A stretch of 57,611 nucleotides of DNA. Source: Woeseiaceae bacterium. GTDB taxonomy: Bacteria; Pseudomonadota; Gammaproteobacteria; Steroidobacterales; Woeseiaceae. Made by a program: the position numbers and the translations under genes. The notes under the pieces were generated by a model that worked only from the letters and a program-made list of their open reading frames with translations, ran no database searches and was not told where the DNA came from. The stretch spans positions 1 to 57,611 of the forward strand of contig JASJBE010000018.1 in NCBI GenBank assembly GCA_030066655.1, in the 5' to 3' direction. Positions 7,659-16,551 of this stretch are shown here, piece after piece (positions within the stretch are counted from its first letter, which is position 1; every line of letters begins with the position of its first letter).

Positions 7659-9599
7659 ATGCTGAATACTCGTACAGTTCTTGCTGCGCTGGTTCTGTGC
7701 AGCCTTCCTCTCGTGACGCTGGCAAAGCCGGTTCAGGTGCCGGTGGAAGTGTGGTCCGACTCGTTGCAGGTGAGGGATCTCGACATGTCGCCTGACGCAG
7801 AGCGGATAGCCATGCTGATGCGTCGTGAGCGCGGAGCGCGTCCTGATCTGATGGTCTTCGACACGGCCGACATCCAGGGCACGTTACAGGCGATCCAGCC
7901 AGAAGGACTCATCCCGACCGGGCTTCGCTGGGCCAACGACGACCTACTGATTGTCAACTTCGTCTTCGAAACCGAGGATGCAGGCAGGCCGGTCCGTCTT
8001 GGGAGAACCGCTTCCTACAACGTGAAAACCGGCGAGTGGACGTCATTGATTCGCACCTCGAGGAAAGCCGATATCCGCCGCAGCGGTGAAAACCTGATGA
8101 ACCGGCTCGGCATCGGTCGCGTCGTCAACCTGCTGCCTGACGAACCGGACTACGTGCTTGTCGAGCACAACGAGGAAGCGGGCAAGCCGCCGAATTACTA
8201 CAAGGTCAACATCGAGGACGGCAAGCGCAGCCTGGTGCTGAAGGGCAACACCCGCTTCCTGGATTACGTCTGGGACCGGCAAGGCAACGCGCGCGGGGCG
8301 ACCGAGTATGACGAACGCGATGTCGCCATTGTGTCTATGGCACGGGTTTCGCCGGAGGACGACTGGAAGGAAATCGGCCGCCAGCGCGCCGATAGCCGCG
8401 ACCGCTTTGCGCTGCTGGGGTTCTACGACCCTGATCAGCCTCACCTCGCGACGATCATGTCCGACGAAGCGGGTAGTAACAACACCAGTATCTATCTTCT
8501 GGATATTCGCAATGGCGAACGCGAGCTGGTCTTCAAAACCGAAGGATACGACGCGATAGGCACAGTCCTCTCTCCCCGACTAGCCGATGGCACCCGGGTT
8601 GTTGGATACACCTATTCGAATCACAAGGGCTACCAGCGCTACTACAACGACGATCTTTATGGCCCGTTGTACCGCGGCCTGCAGCAGGTATTTCCCGATC
8701 GCAACGTACGCATCGAGCGCGTCGCAGAGGACGGCAATACGACCCTCGTCTACACTTCCGGACCGCAGGTGGCAGGTCAGTGGTACCTGATCAAGGACGG
8801 CAAGGTCGCACCGGTGATCGGGGCTTCCACCGAAATTTCGAGTGAGGCGCTGTCCCCTGTCGAGGTATTTACTTACGAGGCGCGAGACGGAATGGAGATC
8901 TCTGGCTACGTGACCGTTCCTGCCAACGCAGAAGGCCCGCACCCGACCATAGCCATGCCGCACGGCGGCCCCTGGGTTAGAGACACCTATGGTTACGACC
9001 GCTGGGCGCAAATGCTGGCCAATCGCGGCTACGCCGTTTTCCAGCCGAACTATCGTGGCTCTACCGACTTTGGCAAGTCCTTCTGGCTGGCCGGCGACCG
9101 CAAGTGGGGTCACGAAAAGCAAGACGACATCGAAGACGGCATGAAGGCCTTGATTGAAAAAGGTATCGCCGACCCGGACAGGCTTGCAACATTTGGTTGG
9201 AGCTATGGCGGGTATGCGGCGTTCGTCGCCGCGACCCGGGATAACGACCTGTACAACTGCGTTGTGTCCGGCGCCGGCGTATCCGACCTGACGCGGATTC
9301 GCGGTGGGCTCTCAGGCAGCCGATTCCTTCGTCGCTTTCAGAAGCCAACAATTGCCGGCGTTTCGCCCGTGGATCTGACCGATCAGGTCAGCGTGCCAAT
9401 GCTGATCGTGCATGGCGACTACGATCAGATCGTGCCGGTCGAGCACAGCCGTCGCTTCGTCGAAGGTCTGGAAGAGGCGGGCGCCGACTATCAGTACATC
9501 GAAATCGCAGACATGGGGCACAGCCCGTTGTTCTATCAGCAGAACATGCAATGGCTCCCGGAACTGTTCGAGTTTTTCGACACCAAGTGCGGGTTCTGA
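7659..9599 (+). CDS. Secreted S9 (prolyl oligopeptidase family) peptidase
   Basis: A 646-residue protein with a signal peptide (residues 1-22, ending TLA), an N-terminal beta-propeller region (to about residue 390) and a C-terminal alpha/beta-hydrolase domain. The catalytic triad is visible: Ser515 in GWSYGG, Asp589 in HGDYDQIV and His621 in DMGHSP. Such enzymes cleave short peptides, often as dipeptidyl or acylaminoacyl peptidases, here probably in the periplasm. I prefer ATG 7659 because GGAG sits six bases upstream; an in-frame ATG at 7647 overlaps that site. The preceding TBDR suggests both serve peptide uptake. Subtype within S9 cannot be fixed by eye. Confidence 0.9.
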   Translation: MLNTRTVLAALVLCSLPLVTLAKPVQVPVEVWSDSLQVRDLDMSPDAERIAMLMRRERGARPDLMVFDTADIQGTLQAIQPEGLIPTGLRWANDDLLIVNFVFETEDAGRPVRLGRTASYNVKTGEWTSLIRTSRKADIRRSGENLMNRLGIGRVVNLLPDEPDYVLVEHNEEAGKPPNYYKVNIEDGKRSLVLKGNTRFLDYVWDRQGNARGATEYDERDVAIVSMARVSPEDDWKEIGRQRADSRDRFALLGFYDPDQPHLATIMSDEAGSNNTSIYLLDIRNGERELVFKTEGYDAIGTVLSPRLADGTRVVGYTYSNHKGYQRYYNDDLYGPLYRGLQQVFPDRNVRIERVAEDGNTTLVYTSGPQVAGQWYLIKDGKVAPVIGASTEISSEALSPVEVFTYEARDGMEISGYVTVPANAEGPHPTIAMPHGGPWVRDTYGYDRWAQMLANRGYAVFQPNYRGSTDFGKSFWLAGDRKWGHEKQDDIEDGMKALIEKGIADPDRLATFGWSYGGYAAFVAATRDNDLYNCVVSGAGVSDLTRIRGGLSGSRFLRRFQKPTIAGVSPVDLTDQVSVPMLIVHGDYDQIVPVEHSRRFVEGLEEAGADYQYIEIADMGHSPLFYQQNMQWLPELFEFFDTKCGF

Positions 9600-9633
9600 G
9601 CGACCGGAATTCTCGAAGCAGAGAAGCAAGCAA

Positions 9634-9663
9634 GGGGCGCCGTTTAGCGGCGCCCCTTTTTTC
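9634..9663 (+). terminator. Rho-independent terminator after S9 peptidase
   Basis: GGGGCGCCG and CGGCGCCCC form a strong GC stem with a short TTTAG loop, followed by six Ts. It ends the peptidase transcript 35 bases after the stop codon. Confidence 0.93.
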
Positions 9664-9767
9664 GTATCAACTGAGTCCCGCGAGTGACGCTCGCGCTGAT
9701 CGCTGATGCGGCCTGCGGGCTCGTTTTGAAACTGCACCGTCTCTAGCGCGCGTAGCGTCGACGCGTT

Positions 9768-10499
9768 CTACTCGACCCGTCTAACGCGGTAGGACCGATT
9801 GGAGCCTTCCAACTTAATCGTCGGGTTTCCGGTCAACTTTCGATTGAACTCCGCCTTCGCGGGCAGACTTTTGGGCGCACGCACTTCGACGAGCTGGGTC
9901 TGTTCCCACACCGCACCGTCTGCGGTGAAGAAACGATGCCGTCCTACGTTATTGCGCGTGATTCGAACAATCGTTGCTTCGAAGCGTCGCGGATCCTCAG
10001 CTTTCTCGTCCTCGCGTTCCTGAGGCTCGGGTGCTGCGGCCCATTCCGGCAGGTCCTCTGCCGCCCCGGCCGAGGTTTCCACAGCAGCCGGAGCGTTCGG
10101 CGCATCATCAATAGCAACCGGAGCAGCCGGAGCCGCCGCAGCAGCCGCAGCAGCCGCAACGACTGGAGCGGCTGGAGTATCCGGCGCGGTCGGCGCTTCC
10201 CCGGCGTCGCGCTCGGCCTGATCCATCGAAAGCTGCTCCGCTGAGCTGTCGCCCACCGAATCAAGCGCCTCTGCCAGGCGGTCCGCTGCGGCATCGAGAC
10301 AGGCCAGGCGCACGTTCGGATCGCGCAACTCCCGGCAGCTTGCTGCATCCTCCGCCGCTAGTTTCAGCTTATCGGCAGGAACCGCGGCTGCAGAATCGAC
10401 ATCCTGCGCCAGCAATGGTGCCGCTAGCACGAACTGCGTAGACAGAAGTGTGATGCCGATGCGCTTGCACCACGGCGACACAACTAAACATTTCGTCAT
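9768..10499 (-). CDS. Secreted Ala-rich protein with Cys-pair RLxCLD motif
   Basis: A 243-residue exported protein of unknown function. Residues 1-32 form a signal peptide ending LLAQ. The mature N-terminus has CRELRDPNVRLACLDAAADR, a motif of the type C-x6-9-RLxCxD found in many exported gammaproteobacterial proteins of unknown role. A low-complexity Ala/Pro linker with a run of nine Ala follows (about residues 110-165). The last 80 residues (RFEATIVRITRN to SYRVRRVE, with DGAVWEQ in between) look like a small beta domain that recurs with this motif. I chose ATG 10499, with GGGA upstream, over a longer reading. Neighbouring purU is on the same strand but 300 bases away, so it is probably a separate transcript. 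Confidence 0.75.
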   Translation of the reverse strand: MTKCLVVSPWCKRIGITLLSTQFVLAAPLLAQDVDSAAAVPADKLKLAAEDAASCRELRDPNVRLACLDAAADRLAEALDSVGDSSAEQLSMDQAERDAGEAPTAPDTPAAPVVAAAAAAAAAPAAPVAIDDAPNAPAAVETSAGAAEDLPEWAAAPEPQEREDEKAEDPRRFEATIVRITRNNVGRHRFFTADGAVWEQTQLVEVRAPKSLPAKAEFNRKLTGNPTIKLEGSNRSYRVRRVE

Positions 10500-10799
10500 G
10501 GTTGATTCCCGTTTTCTATTCAAATTATCGGGTCGCGCTGGAATTGTTGATTTAGTTCGCGGCGCGCCCGCTCTGCAAAACACGAAGGGGTCGGACAGCA
10601 GCTGTACTGTATCGACTGCTGTCCGCCGTTATGCAGCTGCTTTTGTCTTGCAGCAGCCTAGCAAGCCGTCTGGGAGGTGTCTATTGGCCCGGTGGTTGCA
10701 TCTCGCGAGGCAATAACGCTGCCGTTCGATCATTGCTCTCCGGCGTGCCGAATCCGCGAGTGTTTCTCTCAAGTTGCTGTTGTCCGAAACTGAGCGGTG
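10500..10799. other. Upstream region of Ala-rich gene and downstream of purU
   Basis: This 300-base stretch holds the leader of the Ala-rich protein gene and an inverted repeat at 10592-10625, listed separately. I see no gene or RNA, and no strong terminator for purU. Confidence 0.5.
10592..10625. repeat. Perfect 10-bp inverted repeat
   Basis: CGGACAGCAG and CTGCTGTCCG are perfect reverse complements separated by 14 bases. No T-tract follows on either strand. It sits about 95 bases upstream of the Ala-rich protein gene and 175 bases past the purU stop, so it may be a regulator site, an RNA hairpin or a weak terminator for purU. Confidence 0.5.
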
Positions 10800-11648
10800 T
10801 CAGGTGAAGACGACGGTCTTGTTGCCATTCATTAGCACCCTGTGTTCGAGGTGCCATCGTACCGCGCGTGCAAGCACGTGGGCTTCGGTGTCCTGTCCGA
10901 GACGTACGAGGTCTTCGACCGTATCCGAGTGCTTTACGCGAGCAACTTCCTGCTCGATGATGGGCCCTTCGTCGAGATCGGGTGTCACGTAGTGTGCCGT
11001 CGCACCCATCAGCTTCACGCCCCGGCAGTGTGCCTGATGGTACGGCTTCGCTCCTTTAAAACTCGGCAGGAAAGAGTGGTGAATGTTGATGATCTTGCCG
11101 TACAGCCTGTTCGCCAGATCATCGGAGAGTATCTGCATGTAGCGAGCAAGGATGACGAGGTCGACCCGTTGCTCCAAAACGATCTTGAGCAGCTTCCGCT
11201 CTTGCTCGGACTTGCTGTCTTTTGTTACCGGCAGGTAGTGGAAGGGTACACCGTAACTCTCGGCGAGTTCTTCCGTATCGCGGTGGTTTGACACAATCCC
11301 TACGACTTCCATTTTCAGGCTCTGCTTGCGCCAACGATAGAGCAAGTCGTGTAGGCAGTGATCCTCCTTAGATACCATGATCAGCGCACGGCCAACGCGA
11401 CTTTCAGGGATCATTTCGACGCGCATGGAAAAGCGCTCGACGATGGGCTTGAGCTCGAATTCGACACGCTCTACAGACGAAGTCGCAAAGTACACTCGCA
11501 TCAGGAACTGACCAGTCTCAGTGTCGTCGAACTGAGCCGCCTCGAGTATGTCGCCGTTGTTAGCGGCGATACAGCTAGATACCGCGGCCACGATACCGGG
11601 CTGGTTCTTGCAACTTATCTTGATGAAATAACGCGGGTCTTCAGCCAC
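10800..11648 (-). CDS. purU: Formyltetrahydrofolate deformylase
   Basis: A 282-residue protein of the usual PurU length. It hydrolyses 10-formyl-THF to THF and formate, supplying formate to PurT and balancing one-carbon pools. An N-terminal ACT-like domain occupies about residues 5-85 (YFIKISCKNQPGIVAAVSSC) and the formyl transferase domain follows. Catalytic-region motifs INIHHSFLPSFKGAKPYHQA and DLDEGPIIEQ carry the conserved His and Asp. It is cytoplasmic. The next gene (on the plus strand, 338 bases away) is divergent, so it has its own promoter. Confidence 0.95.
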   Translation of the reverse strand: MAEDPRYFIKISCKNQPGIVAAVSSCIAANNGDILEAAQFDDTETGQFLMRVYFATSSVERVEFELKPIVERFSMRVEMIPESRVGRALIMVSKEDHCLHDLLYRWRKQSLKMEVVGIVSNHRDTEELAESYGVPFHYLPVTKDSKSEQERKLLKIVLEQRVDLVILARYMQILSDDLANRLYGKIINIHHSFLPSFKGAKPYHQAHCRGVKLMGATAHYVTPDLDEGPIIEQEVARVKHSDTVEDLVRLGQDTEAHVLARAVRWHLEHRVLMNGNKTVVFT

Positions 11649-11986
11649 TCGTAACTCTCCAGCCGGGGCGCATGATTCAGTCCTTGATACCTGACTAGTG
11701 AGTGTAGCCGCTAACCGTTGACCTTCGTAGTCTGGATTTTACGTCCGCTCCGCAATGTCGACGTCAAAAGTTGAACGGTTCGTGTCGCTGTGGCCAGACA
11801 GGCCCTTCAAACTAGCAGGACCGAAGAAAATTCAAAAAAATCAGAAGGGTAGCGGGACTGGTTGGCTTCAACGTGACCTCTCAAGCCGGCATGACAAATG
11901 TCACTCGAATTACCTGATCTTTGCCCCTGAAAATCACAGCCCTCGGATCGGACAATAGAAGGCAGTCTCCACAGGAGGGTTTTCAT
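11649..11986. other. Divergent region between purU and ABC operon
   Basis: A 338-base region without a gene. Its only clear element is the inverted repeat at 11891-11904, plus the strong AGGAGG ribosome binding site at 11973-11978 eight bases before the GTG start of the ABC ATPase gene. Confidence 0.6.
11891..11904. promoter_or_regulatory. Candidate response-regulator operator ATGACA-AA-TGTCAC
   Basis: ATGACAAATGTCAC is an inverted repeat (TGACA/TGTCA) with a two-base spacer, 83 bases before the ABC ATPase start. NarL/LuxR-type response regulators bind short inverted repeats with small spacers, and the operon encodes exactly such a regulator at its far end. Autoregulation is therefore plausible but is inference. 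Confidence 0.55.
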
Positions 11987-12889
11987 GTGAACACATCGGC
12001 TGTCCTGCACGCCCAGGGCGTTGAGAAGACATTCGGGACCACTCGAGCGGTTGCGGGTGTCGATCTGTCAATACAAAAGGGCGAGGTTTGCGCGTTGCTC
12101 GGTGAGAACGGGGCCGGCAAGACGACGTTCATTCAGTGTGCGCTGGGCCTCACGCGTCCCACCGCAGGTCGAGTTCAGGTGCTCGGTCAGCCGGCCGGGT
12201 CGCGTTCGGCACGCGGCGCAATCGGCGCGATGCTGCAGGACAGTGATTTGCCGGAACTGATGACGGCGCGTGAACACCTGTCGTTGTTTGCGACTTACTA
12301 CTCGCGGCCCGCCGATATCGCAACCCTGATCGGGGATACCGGCATCGAGGCCTTCGCCGATACGCGCTACAAGAAGCTCTCCGGTGGACAGAAGCGGCGC
12401 GTGCAGTTCGCGCTCGCGTTGGTGGGCAACCCTGACCTCCTGTTTCTCGATGAGCCGACGACCGGGCTCGACCAGGCGGCTTCACGAGCGGTCTGGAACA
12501 ACGTTCGGGCGATGGTCGACCGCGGCAAGACGATTCTACTGACAACGCACTACCTCGAGGAGGCTGACGCGCTTGCCGATCGGATCGTGGTCATGCAAAA
12601 AGGCGGCATCGTTGCCGACGGACCCACGGACGACATCCGCGGTCGCGTTGGCGGTGCCCTGATCAGTTGCCAGACCTCACTGCTGCAATCCCAGGTGATT
12701 TCGATCCCCGGCGTGCGCTCGGTGCAGGAGAAGGGCAGGGGCCTCGCGATCGTGTCGGAGGACGCGGCGCTTACGCTTCGCCACCTGCTCGATCGTGACC
12801 GGCAACTGTCCGACCTGACCGTCCAGAAACCGGGTTTGAGTGAGGCGATCGACAGCCTGACCGATACTACGACGCAGGAGGCTGCATAA
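11987..12889 (+). CDS. ABC exporter ATP-binding protein
   Basis: A 300-residue ABC-2 type ATPase (multidrug/antibiotic exporter class). Walker A is GENGAGKT, the signature is LSGGQKRRV, Walker B is LLFLDEPTTG and the switch His is in LTTHYLEEAD. A C-terminal extension of about 80 residues follows, as is usual in CcmA/DrrA-like ATPases. I chose the GTG at 11987 because a perfect AGGAGG lies eight bases upstream; longer readings from 11921 have no such site. It overlaps the permease gene by one base and forms one operon with the permease, amidohydrolase, kinase and regulator. The exported substrate is unknown. Confidence 0.93.
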   Translation: MNTSAVLHAQGVEKTFGTTRAVAGVDLSIQKGEVCALLGENGAGKTTFIQCALGLTRPTAGRVQVLGQPAGSRSARGAIGAMLQDSDLPELMTAREHLSLFATYYSRPADIATLIGDTGIEAFADTRYKKLSGGQKRRVQFALALVGNPDLLFLDEPTTGLDQAASRAVWNNVRAMVDRGKTILLTTHYLEEADALADRIVVMQKGGIVADGPTDDIRGRVGGALISCQTSLLQSQVISIPGVRSVQEKGRGLAIVSEDAALTLRHLLDRDRQLSDLTVQKPGLSEAIDSLTDTTTQEAA

Positions 12890-13626
12890 TGAGCACAGGA
12901 ACCGACATTCTCCTCGCCGAGACCGGCGCTGAATTGAGGAAGACGATCCGGGCGCCGGAATTCGTCATCCCGACGCTGGCGCTGCCGGTTTGCTTCTACC
13001 TGCTGTTCGGCATCATGCTGTCGCGCGGCGGCGCCGCCGAGACGTTGCTTGCCACCTACGGCGTATTCGCCGTCATGGGGCCGGCAATATTCGGCTTCGG
13101 TGCCGGCGTCGCCACCGAGCGAGAGCGAGGATGGCTGGATATCAAGCGTGTCTCCCCTGCACCTGCATGGTCCTACATCGGCGCCAAGTTGCTTGCGACG
13201 CTGGTGTTCGCCGTGTTCGCGCTCCTGCCAATCTACGTCGCCGCCGCCACGCTAGGCGGCGTCGCGTTGGAACAGAGCGCGTGGCTCGGACTGCTGATGA
13301 CGCACTTGCTGGCGGTATTCCCATTCTCGCTGTTGGGACTCGCACTGGGTTTCCGCTTCGGTGCGAACGCAGCCATTGCGATGTCGAACTTGTGCTTCCT
13401 GTCGCTCGCGGTGCTCGGTGGTCTGTGGTTCCCGATCGCGCTCTTCCCGAGCGTCATGCAAGGCGTCGCGTATGGCCTGCCATCGTTCCACCTGGCCGAG
13501 GTTGCGCTGTCCTTCACACGCTACGCGACTGACAAGGGCACCGGGGACCATCTCGCGATGATCACTATCATGACCGTTGTCCTGGGTGGTCTCGCTTACC
13601 TTGCATGGCAACGCCAACGCACCTGA
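12889..13626 (+). CDS. ABC-2 type exporter permease
   Basis: A 245-residue integral membrane protein with six hydrophobic segments, of the ABC-2 family. It should pair with the ATPase encoded just upstream, whose stop overlaps its ATG (TAATG). Pairs of this kind followed by a DesK/DesR-like two-component system are widespread and often export lipids, antibiotics or pigments, or respond to membrane stress. Nothing in the sequence names the cargo. Confidence 0.9.
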   Translation: MSTGTDILLAETGAELRKTIRAPEFVIPTLALPVCFYLLFGIMLSRGGAAETLLATYGVFAVMGPAIFGFGAGVATERERGWLDIKRVSPAPAWSYIGAKLLATLVFAVFALLPIYVAAATLGGVALEQSAWLGLLMTHLLAVFPFSLLGLALGFRFGANAAIAMSNLCFLSLAVLGGLWFPIALFPSVMQGVAYGLPSFHLAEVALSFTRYATDKGTGDHLAMITIMTVVLGGLAYLAWQRQRT

Positions 13627-13640
13627 TCGGGAGTCATAAG

Positions 13641-15446
13641 ATGCATGCAAAGACCGCCCTCGGTGCCCTGGCAGTGTCCGTCGCCTTGATCGTAGCTCTC
13701 GTGATCCTTCTGCCGGAACCGGAGGTCGTCGAGACAGTGAGCGGCAGGACGACCGTGGTCAACAATGTGCGAATCTTTGACGGGTCTTCGCTCCTGACGG
13801 CAGGACGCCTCGTTATGCGTGACGGCAAGGTGCTTGCCAGTGACGCAGCAATACCGTCGACTGCCGTCGTTGTTGACGGCACGGGTCTCATCGCATTGCC
13901 GGGACTGATCGACGCACACACACACACCTATGGCCGGGCGCGACGCGATGCATTGCGGTTTGGCGTCACGACCATGGTGGATATGTTTACGTCACCGCTT
14001 CAGTTCCAGGACCGCGATGACCGTGCCGGCTTTGCGGAGACTAACGAAGCAGCGCTTTTTAGTGCCGGCATTCTGGCCACCGCCGAAGGCGGCCACGGTA
14101 CCCAGTTTGGCGTGCCGGTAGAAACGCTCGCAAAGCCGTCCGATGCCGCACAGTGGGTTGCCGACCGCAAGGCCGAAGGATCGGATTTCATCAAGCTCGT
14201 CTACATGTCGGGCAACCCGATGTTTCCGAGCCTGGATCTTGCAACGACGACGGCCGTTATCGACGAAGCCAAGGCGCAGGGACTGCTGGTCGTTGCACAC
14301 ATCGCTCGACACAGCGACGCTTTTGACCTCGTGGAAGCCGGCATCGACGGCTTCGTGCATGTTTTTGCCGATCGGGAGATCAGCGACGATCTTCTGCAGA
14401 AGATGATCGACCGGGATGTCTTCGTTATTCCGACGCTCGCGGTGATCGCGATGATCGACGGCAAGGGACCTGGGCTGTCAGTGCTCGACGATCCGCGCCT
14501 TTCTGAGTATCTGACGCCGTCACAGAGGTCGGGGCTTGCGGGCAGCTTTGGCCGACCGATACCCGGTTTTGTCCTGAAGAACGCAATGCACAACGTGGGT
14601 GTGTTGCATGCCGCGGGAGTGCGCATCCTGGCGGGCTCGGATGCACCCAACCCCGGTACCGCACACGGCGCCACGCTGCACCAGGAACTGGAGCTGCTGG
14701 TCGAATCTGGATTGACGCCTCTAGAGGCTTTGCAAAGCGCAACGGCCTCGGTCGCCGACAGCTTCAACCTGGACGGGCGAGGTAATCTGCTCCCGGGTTC
14801 GCGGGCAGATGTAGTGCTCGTCGGCAGCGATTCGCTGGGTGACATCCACGAGACTCGCCGGATTCACTCGATCTATCGAAACGGCTACCGGGTGGATCGT
14901 GATACTGCGACGCCTGTCGCGTCGGAAGGTGTCGGTTTACCCGCCGTGCTGGGGCGTTTCGAGGAGGGGATATCGGCACCTGAGGGGTTCACATGGCAAC
15001 CGACCAGCGATGAGATGATGGGCGGCGCTTCCGCTGCCAGCGTCGATCACATTCGCGGCGGCGCGGACGGTACGATCGGCGCGCTTGTAGTGGATGCGAC
15101 CATCAAACCCGGCTTTCCGTTTCCCTGGGCTGGCGCGTTCTTCGGTGGCAATGACCCGGCGAACGCCGCCAGTCTCGGCGACTACCAGGGCATCAGCTTC
15201 GACATTCGCGGTACACCGTCCACTTACCGCATGATGTTATTCTCAACCGAGACGGTTGGCGCACCGCCGACCGAGGAGTTTAGCGTGACAAGCGACTGGC
15301 AACGCGTGACCCTGCCGCTGGATGGGCTGACTGGCAGCCAGCGAGACCAGTTTGTTGGTCTCGCGTTCGTCACGCCGATGACTCCGGGCCAGTATCAGTT
15401 TTTGATCGATAACGTCACGCTGCTGGAGACCGTGACCGGTGACTGA
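13641..15446 (+). CDS. Exported amidohydrolase fused to a CIA30-like domain
   Basis: A 601-residue protein with a hydrophobic N-terminus (residues 5-27, a signal peptide or anchor). The metal-dependent amidohydrolase domain follows, with the HxH motif at His93/His95 (DAHTHT), a later HIARHSD segment and the metal Asp in LAGSDAPNPGT. From about residue 450 to the end lies a jelly-roll-like domain (MMGGASAASV, GISFDIRG, FLIDNVTLLE) typical of CIA30 domains, which bind carbohydrate-like ligands in other proteins. ATG 13641 has a GGGAG site upstream; a longer reading overlaps the permease gene. Its position in the ABC/two-component operon suggests it acts on the exported or sensed compound. Substrate unknown. 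Confidence 0.85.
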   Translation: MHAKTALGALAVSVALIVALVILLPEPEVVETVSGRTTVVNNVRIFDGSSLLTAGRLVMRDGKVLASDAAIPSTAVVVDGTGLIALPGLIDAHTHTYGRARRDALRFGVTTMVDMFTSPLQFQDRDDRAGFAETNEAALFSAGILATAEGGHGTQFGVPVETLAKPSDAAQWVADRKAEGSDFIKLVYMSGNPMFPSLDLATTTAVIDEAKAQGLLVVAHIARHSDAFDLVEAGIDGFVHVFADREISDDLLQKMIDRDVFVIPTLAVIAMIDGKGPGLSVLDDPRLSEYLTPSQRSGLAGSFGRPIPGFVLKNAMHNVGVLHAAGVRILAGSDAPNPGTAHGATLHQELELLVESGLTPLEALQSATASVADSFNLDGRGNLLPGSRADVVLVGSDSLGDIHETRRIHSIYRNGYRVDRDTATPVASEGVGLPAVLGRFEEGISAPEGFTWQPTSDEMMGGASAASVDHIRGGADGTIGALVVDATIKPGFPFPWAGAFFGGNDPANAASLGDYQGISFDIRGTPSTYRMMLFSTETVGAPPTEEFSVTSDWQRVTLPLDGLTGSQRDQFVGLAFVTPMTPGQYQFLIDNVTLLETVTGD

Positions 15447-16551
15447 GGCTGTCGCAGACGAGAAAACCGTCAAAGATCGCTGGCGCTACTTCTTCCTGAT
15501 TTATATCGCATTCTACTTCCCCGAGTGGTTGTGGCGTCCACCGGGTACCGTCGACTATGTTGCCATCGCTATCGCGCTGGCCGTGTTCGTGCCGATCTTC
15601 CTAAGCGCGCATGAAAAGCACCTGCCAAAGTACACACTGCACATTGCCGCGTATGAGTTCATTGCGATCGCGCTGTCGCCGTTTTCCGGCCTGCACGGGG
15701 TGTTCCATATCTACGCCTGCGCGCAGGCGGGTTACCAGCGCCCCAAGTCATCGGCGACCAAGATCATTATCGGGCTGACGCTGTTCTATATCGCATTCAA
15801 TATTGTGACGGGCGCTTCGACGCAGGATCTGTTCAATGCGATGTTCGCGCTGGTGTTTGGCCTGATTACCGGATTCGGCTGCATGTCGCACGCGGACACG
15901 CTGGAACGCGAACGAAACCTGAACCGCGCTCGCGTACTCGAGCGCCAGCGGGCCACGCTGGCTGAACGCGAACGCATTGCCCATGATCTGCATGACCTGC
16001 TGGGCCACACGCTGACGATGATTGCGGTCAAGTCGGAGCTCGCATCGAAGCTGATGGATAAGGACCTCGACAGAGCGAAGCGAGAAGTCGACGAAGTGGC
16101 TGGCTCCGCCCGAGACGGACTAAAGGAAATCCGGGCTGCCGTTTACGACATGACGGTCACTACAGTCGAAGCCGAGATCGAACTTGCTCGACAGGCGCTG
16201 GACGCGGCCGGAATCTCACTGACGGTGGACGACGACCTGCCACCACTGAGTCCGCCACTCGGCAAGGCGCTCGGTCTTACGATTCGTGAGGCGGTGACCA
16301 ACATCGTTCGTCATTCGAAGGCCGATAGCGCCCGAATTCAACTCCGTCCCGGCGGCGACGAGTTGACGCTGACCATCAGCGATAACGGTGTCGGTAACGC
16401 CGGTGGCAGCGGTAGTGGAGCCGGGCTCGATGGGGTGCGAAAACGAATCACCGCACTCGGCGGTGACATGCAGCTGACAAGCCGTGACGGCACCGAGCTC
16501 AGCGTTTCGCTGCCCTTCGCCGATGAGCTTCCTGCCGGGAGTGAAGCATGA
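15439..16551 (+). CDS. DesK-like sensor histidine kinase
   Basis: A 370-residue membrane kinase. About five hydrophobic segments fill residues 15-150, a short coiled linker follows, and the HisKA_3 dimerisation domain carries the phospho-acceptor His185 in AHDLHDLLGHT. The ATPase domain has an N-box (REAVTNIVRHSKA) and a glycine-rich GSGSGAGLDGVRKR lid. The GTG start at 15439 overlaps the amidohydrolase gene by eight bases. With no periplasmic domain of any size, it probably senses membrane state or a membrane-embedded signal, as DesK does. It should phosphorylate the response regulator encoded next. Confidence 0.92.
   Translation: MTEAVADEKTVKDRWRYFFLIYIAFYFPEWLWRPPGTVDYVAIAIALAVFVPIFLSAHEKHLPKYTLHIAAYEFIAIALSPFSGLHGVFHIYACAQAGYQRPKSSATKIIIGLTLFYIAFNIVTGASTQDLFNAMFALVFGLITGFGCMSHADTLERERNLNRARVLERQRATLAERERIAHDLHDLLGHTLTMIAVKSELASKLMDKDLDRAKREVDEVAGSARDGLKEIRAAVYDMTVTTVEAEIELARQALDAAGISLTVDDDLPPLSPPLGKALGLTIREAVTNIVRHSKADSARIQLRPGGDELTLTISDNGVGNAGGSGSGAGLDGVRKRITALGGDMQLTSRDGTELSVSLPFADELPAGSEA

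Noticed and set aside
10601-10620. LexA-like box near CTGTACTGTATCG
   Set aside because: The CTG...CAG half-site spacing of a LexA box is not met.
13915-13927. CA-dinucleotide run in the amidohydrolase gene
   Set aside because: It encodes the conserved HTHT metal motif, so it is coding constraint rather than a microsatellite of interest.
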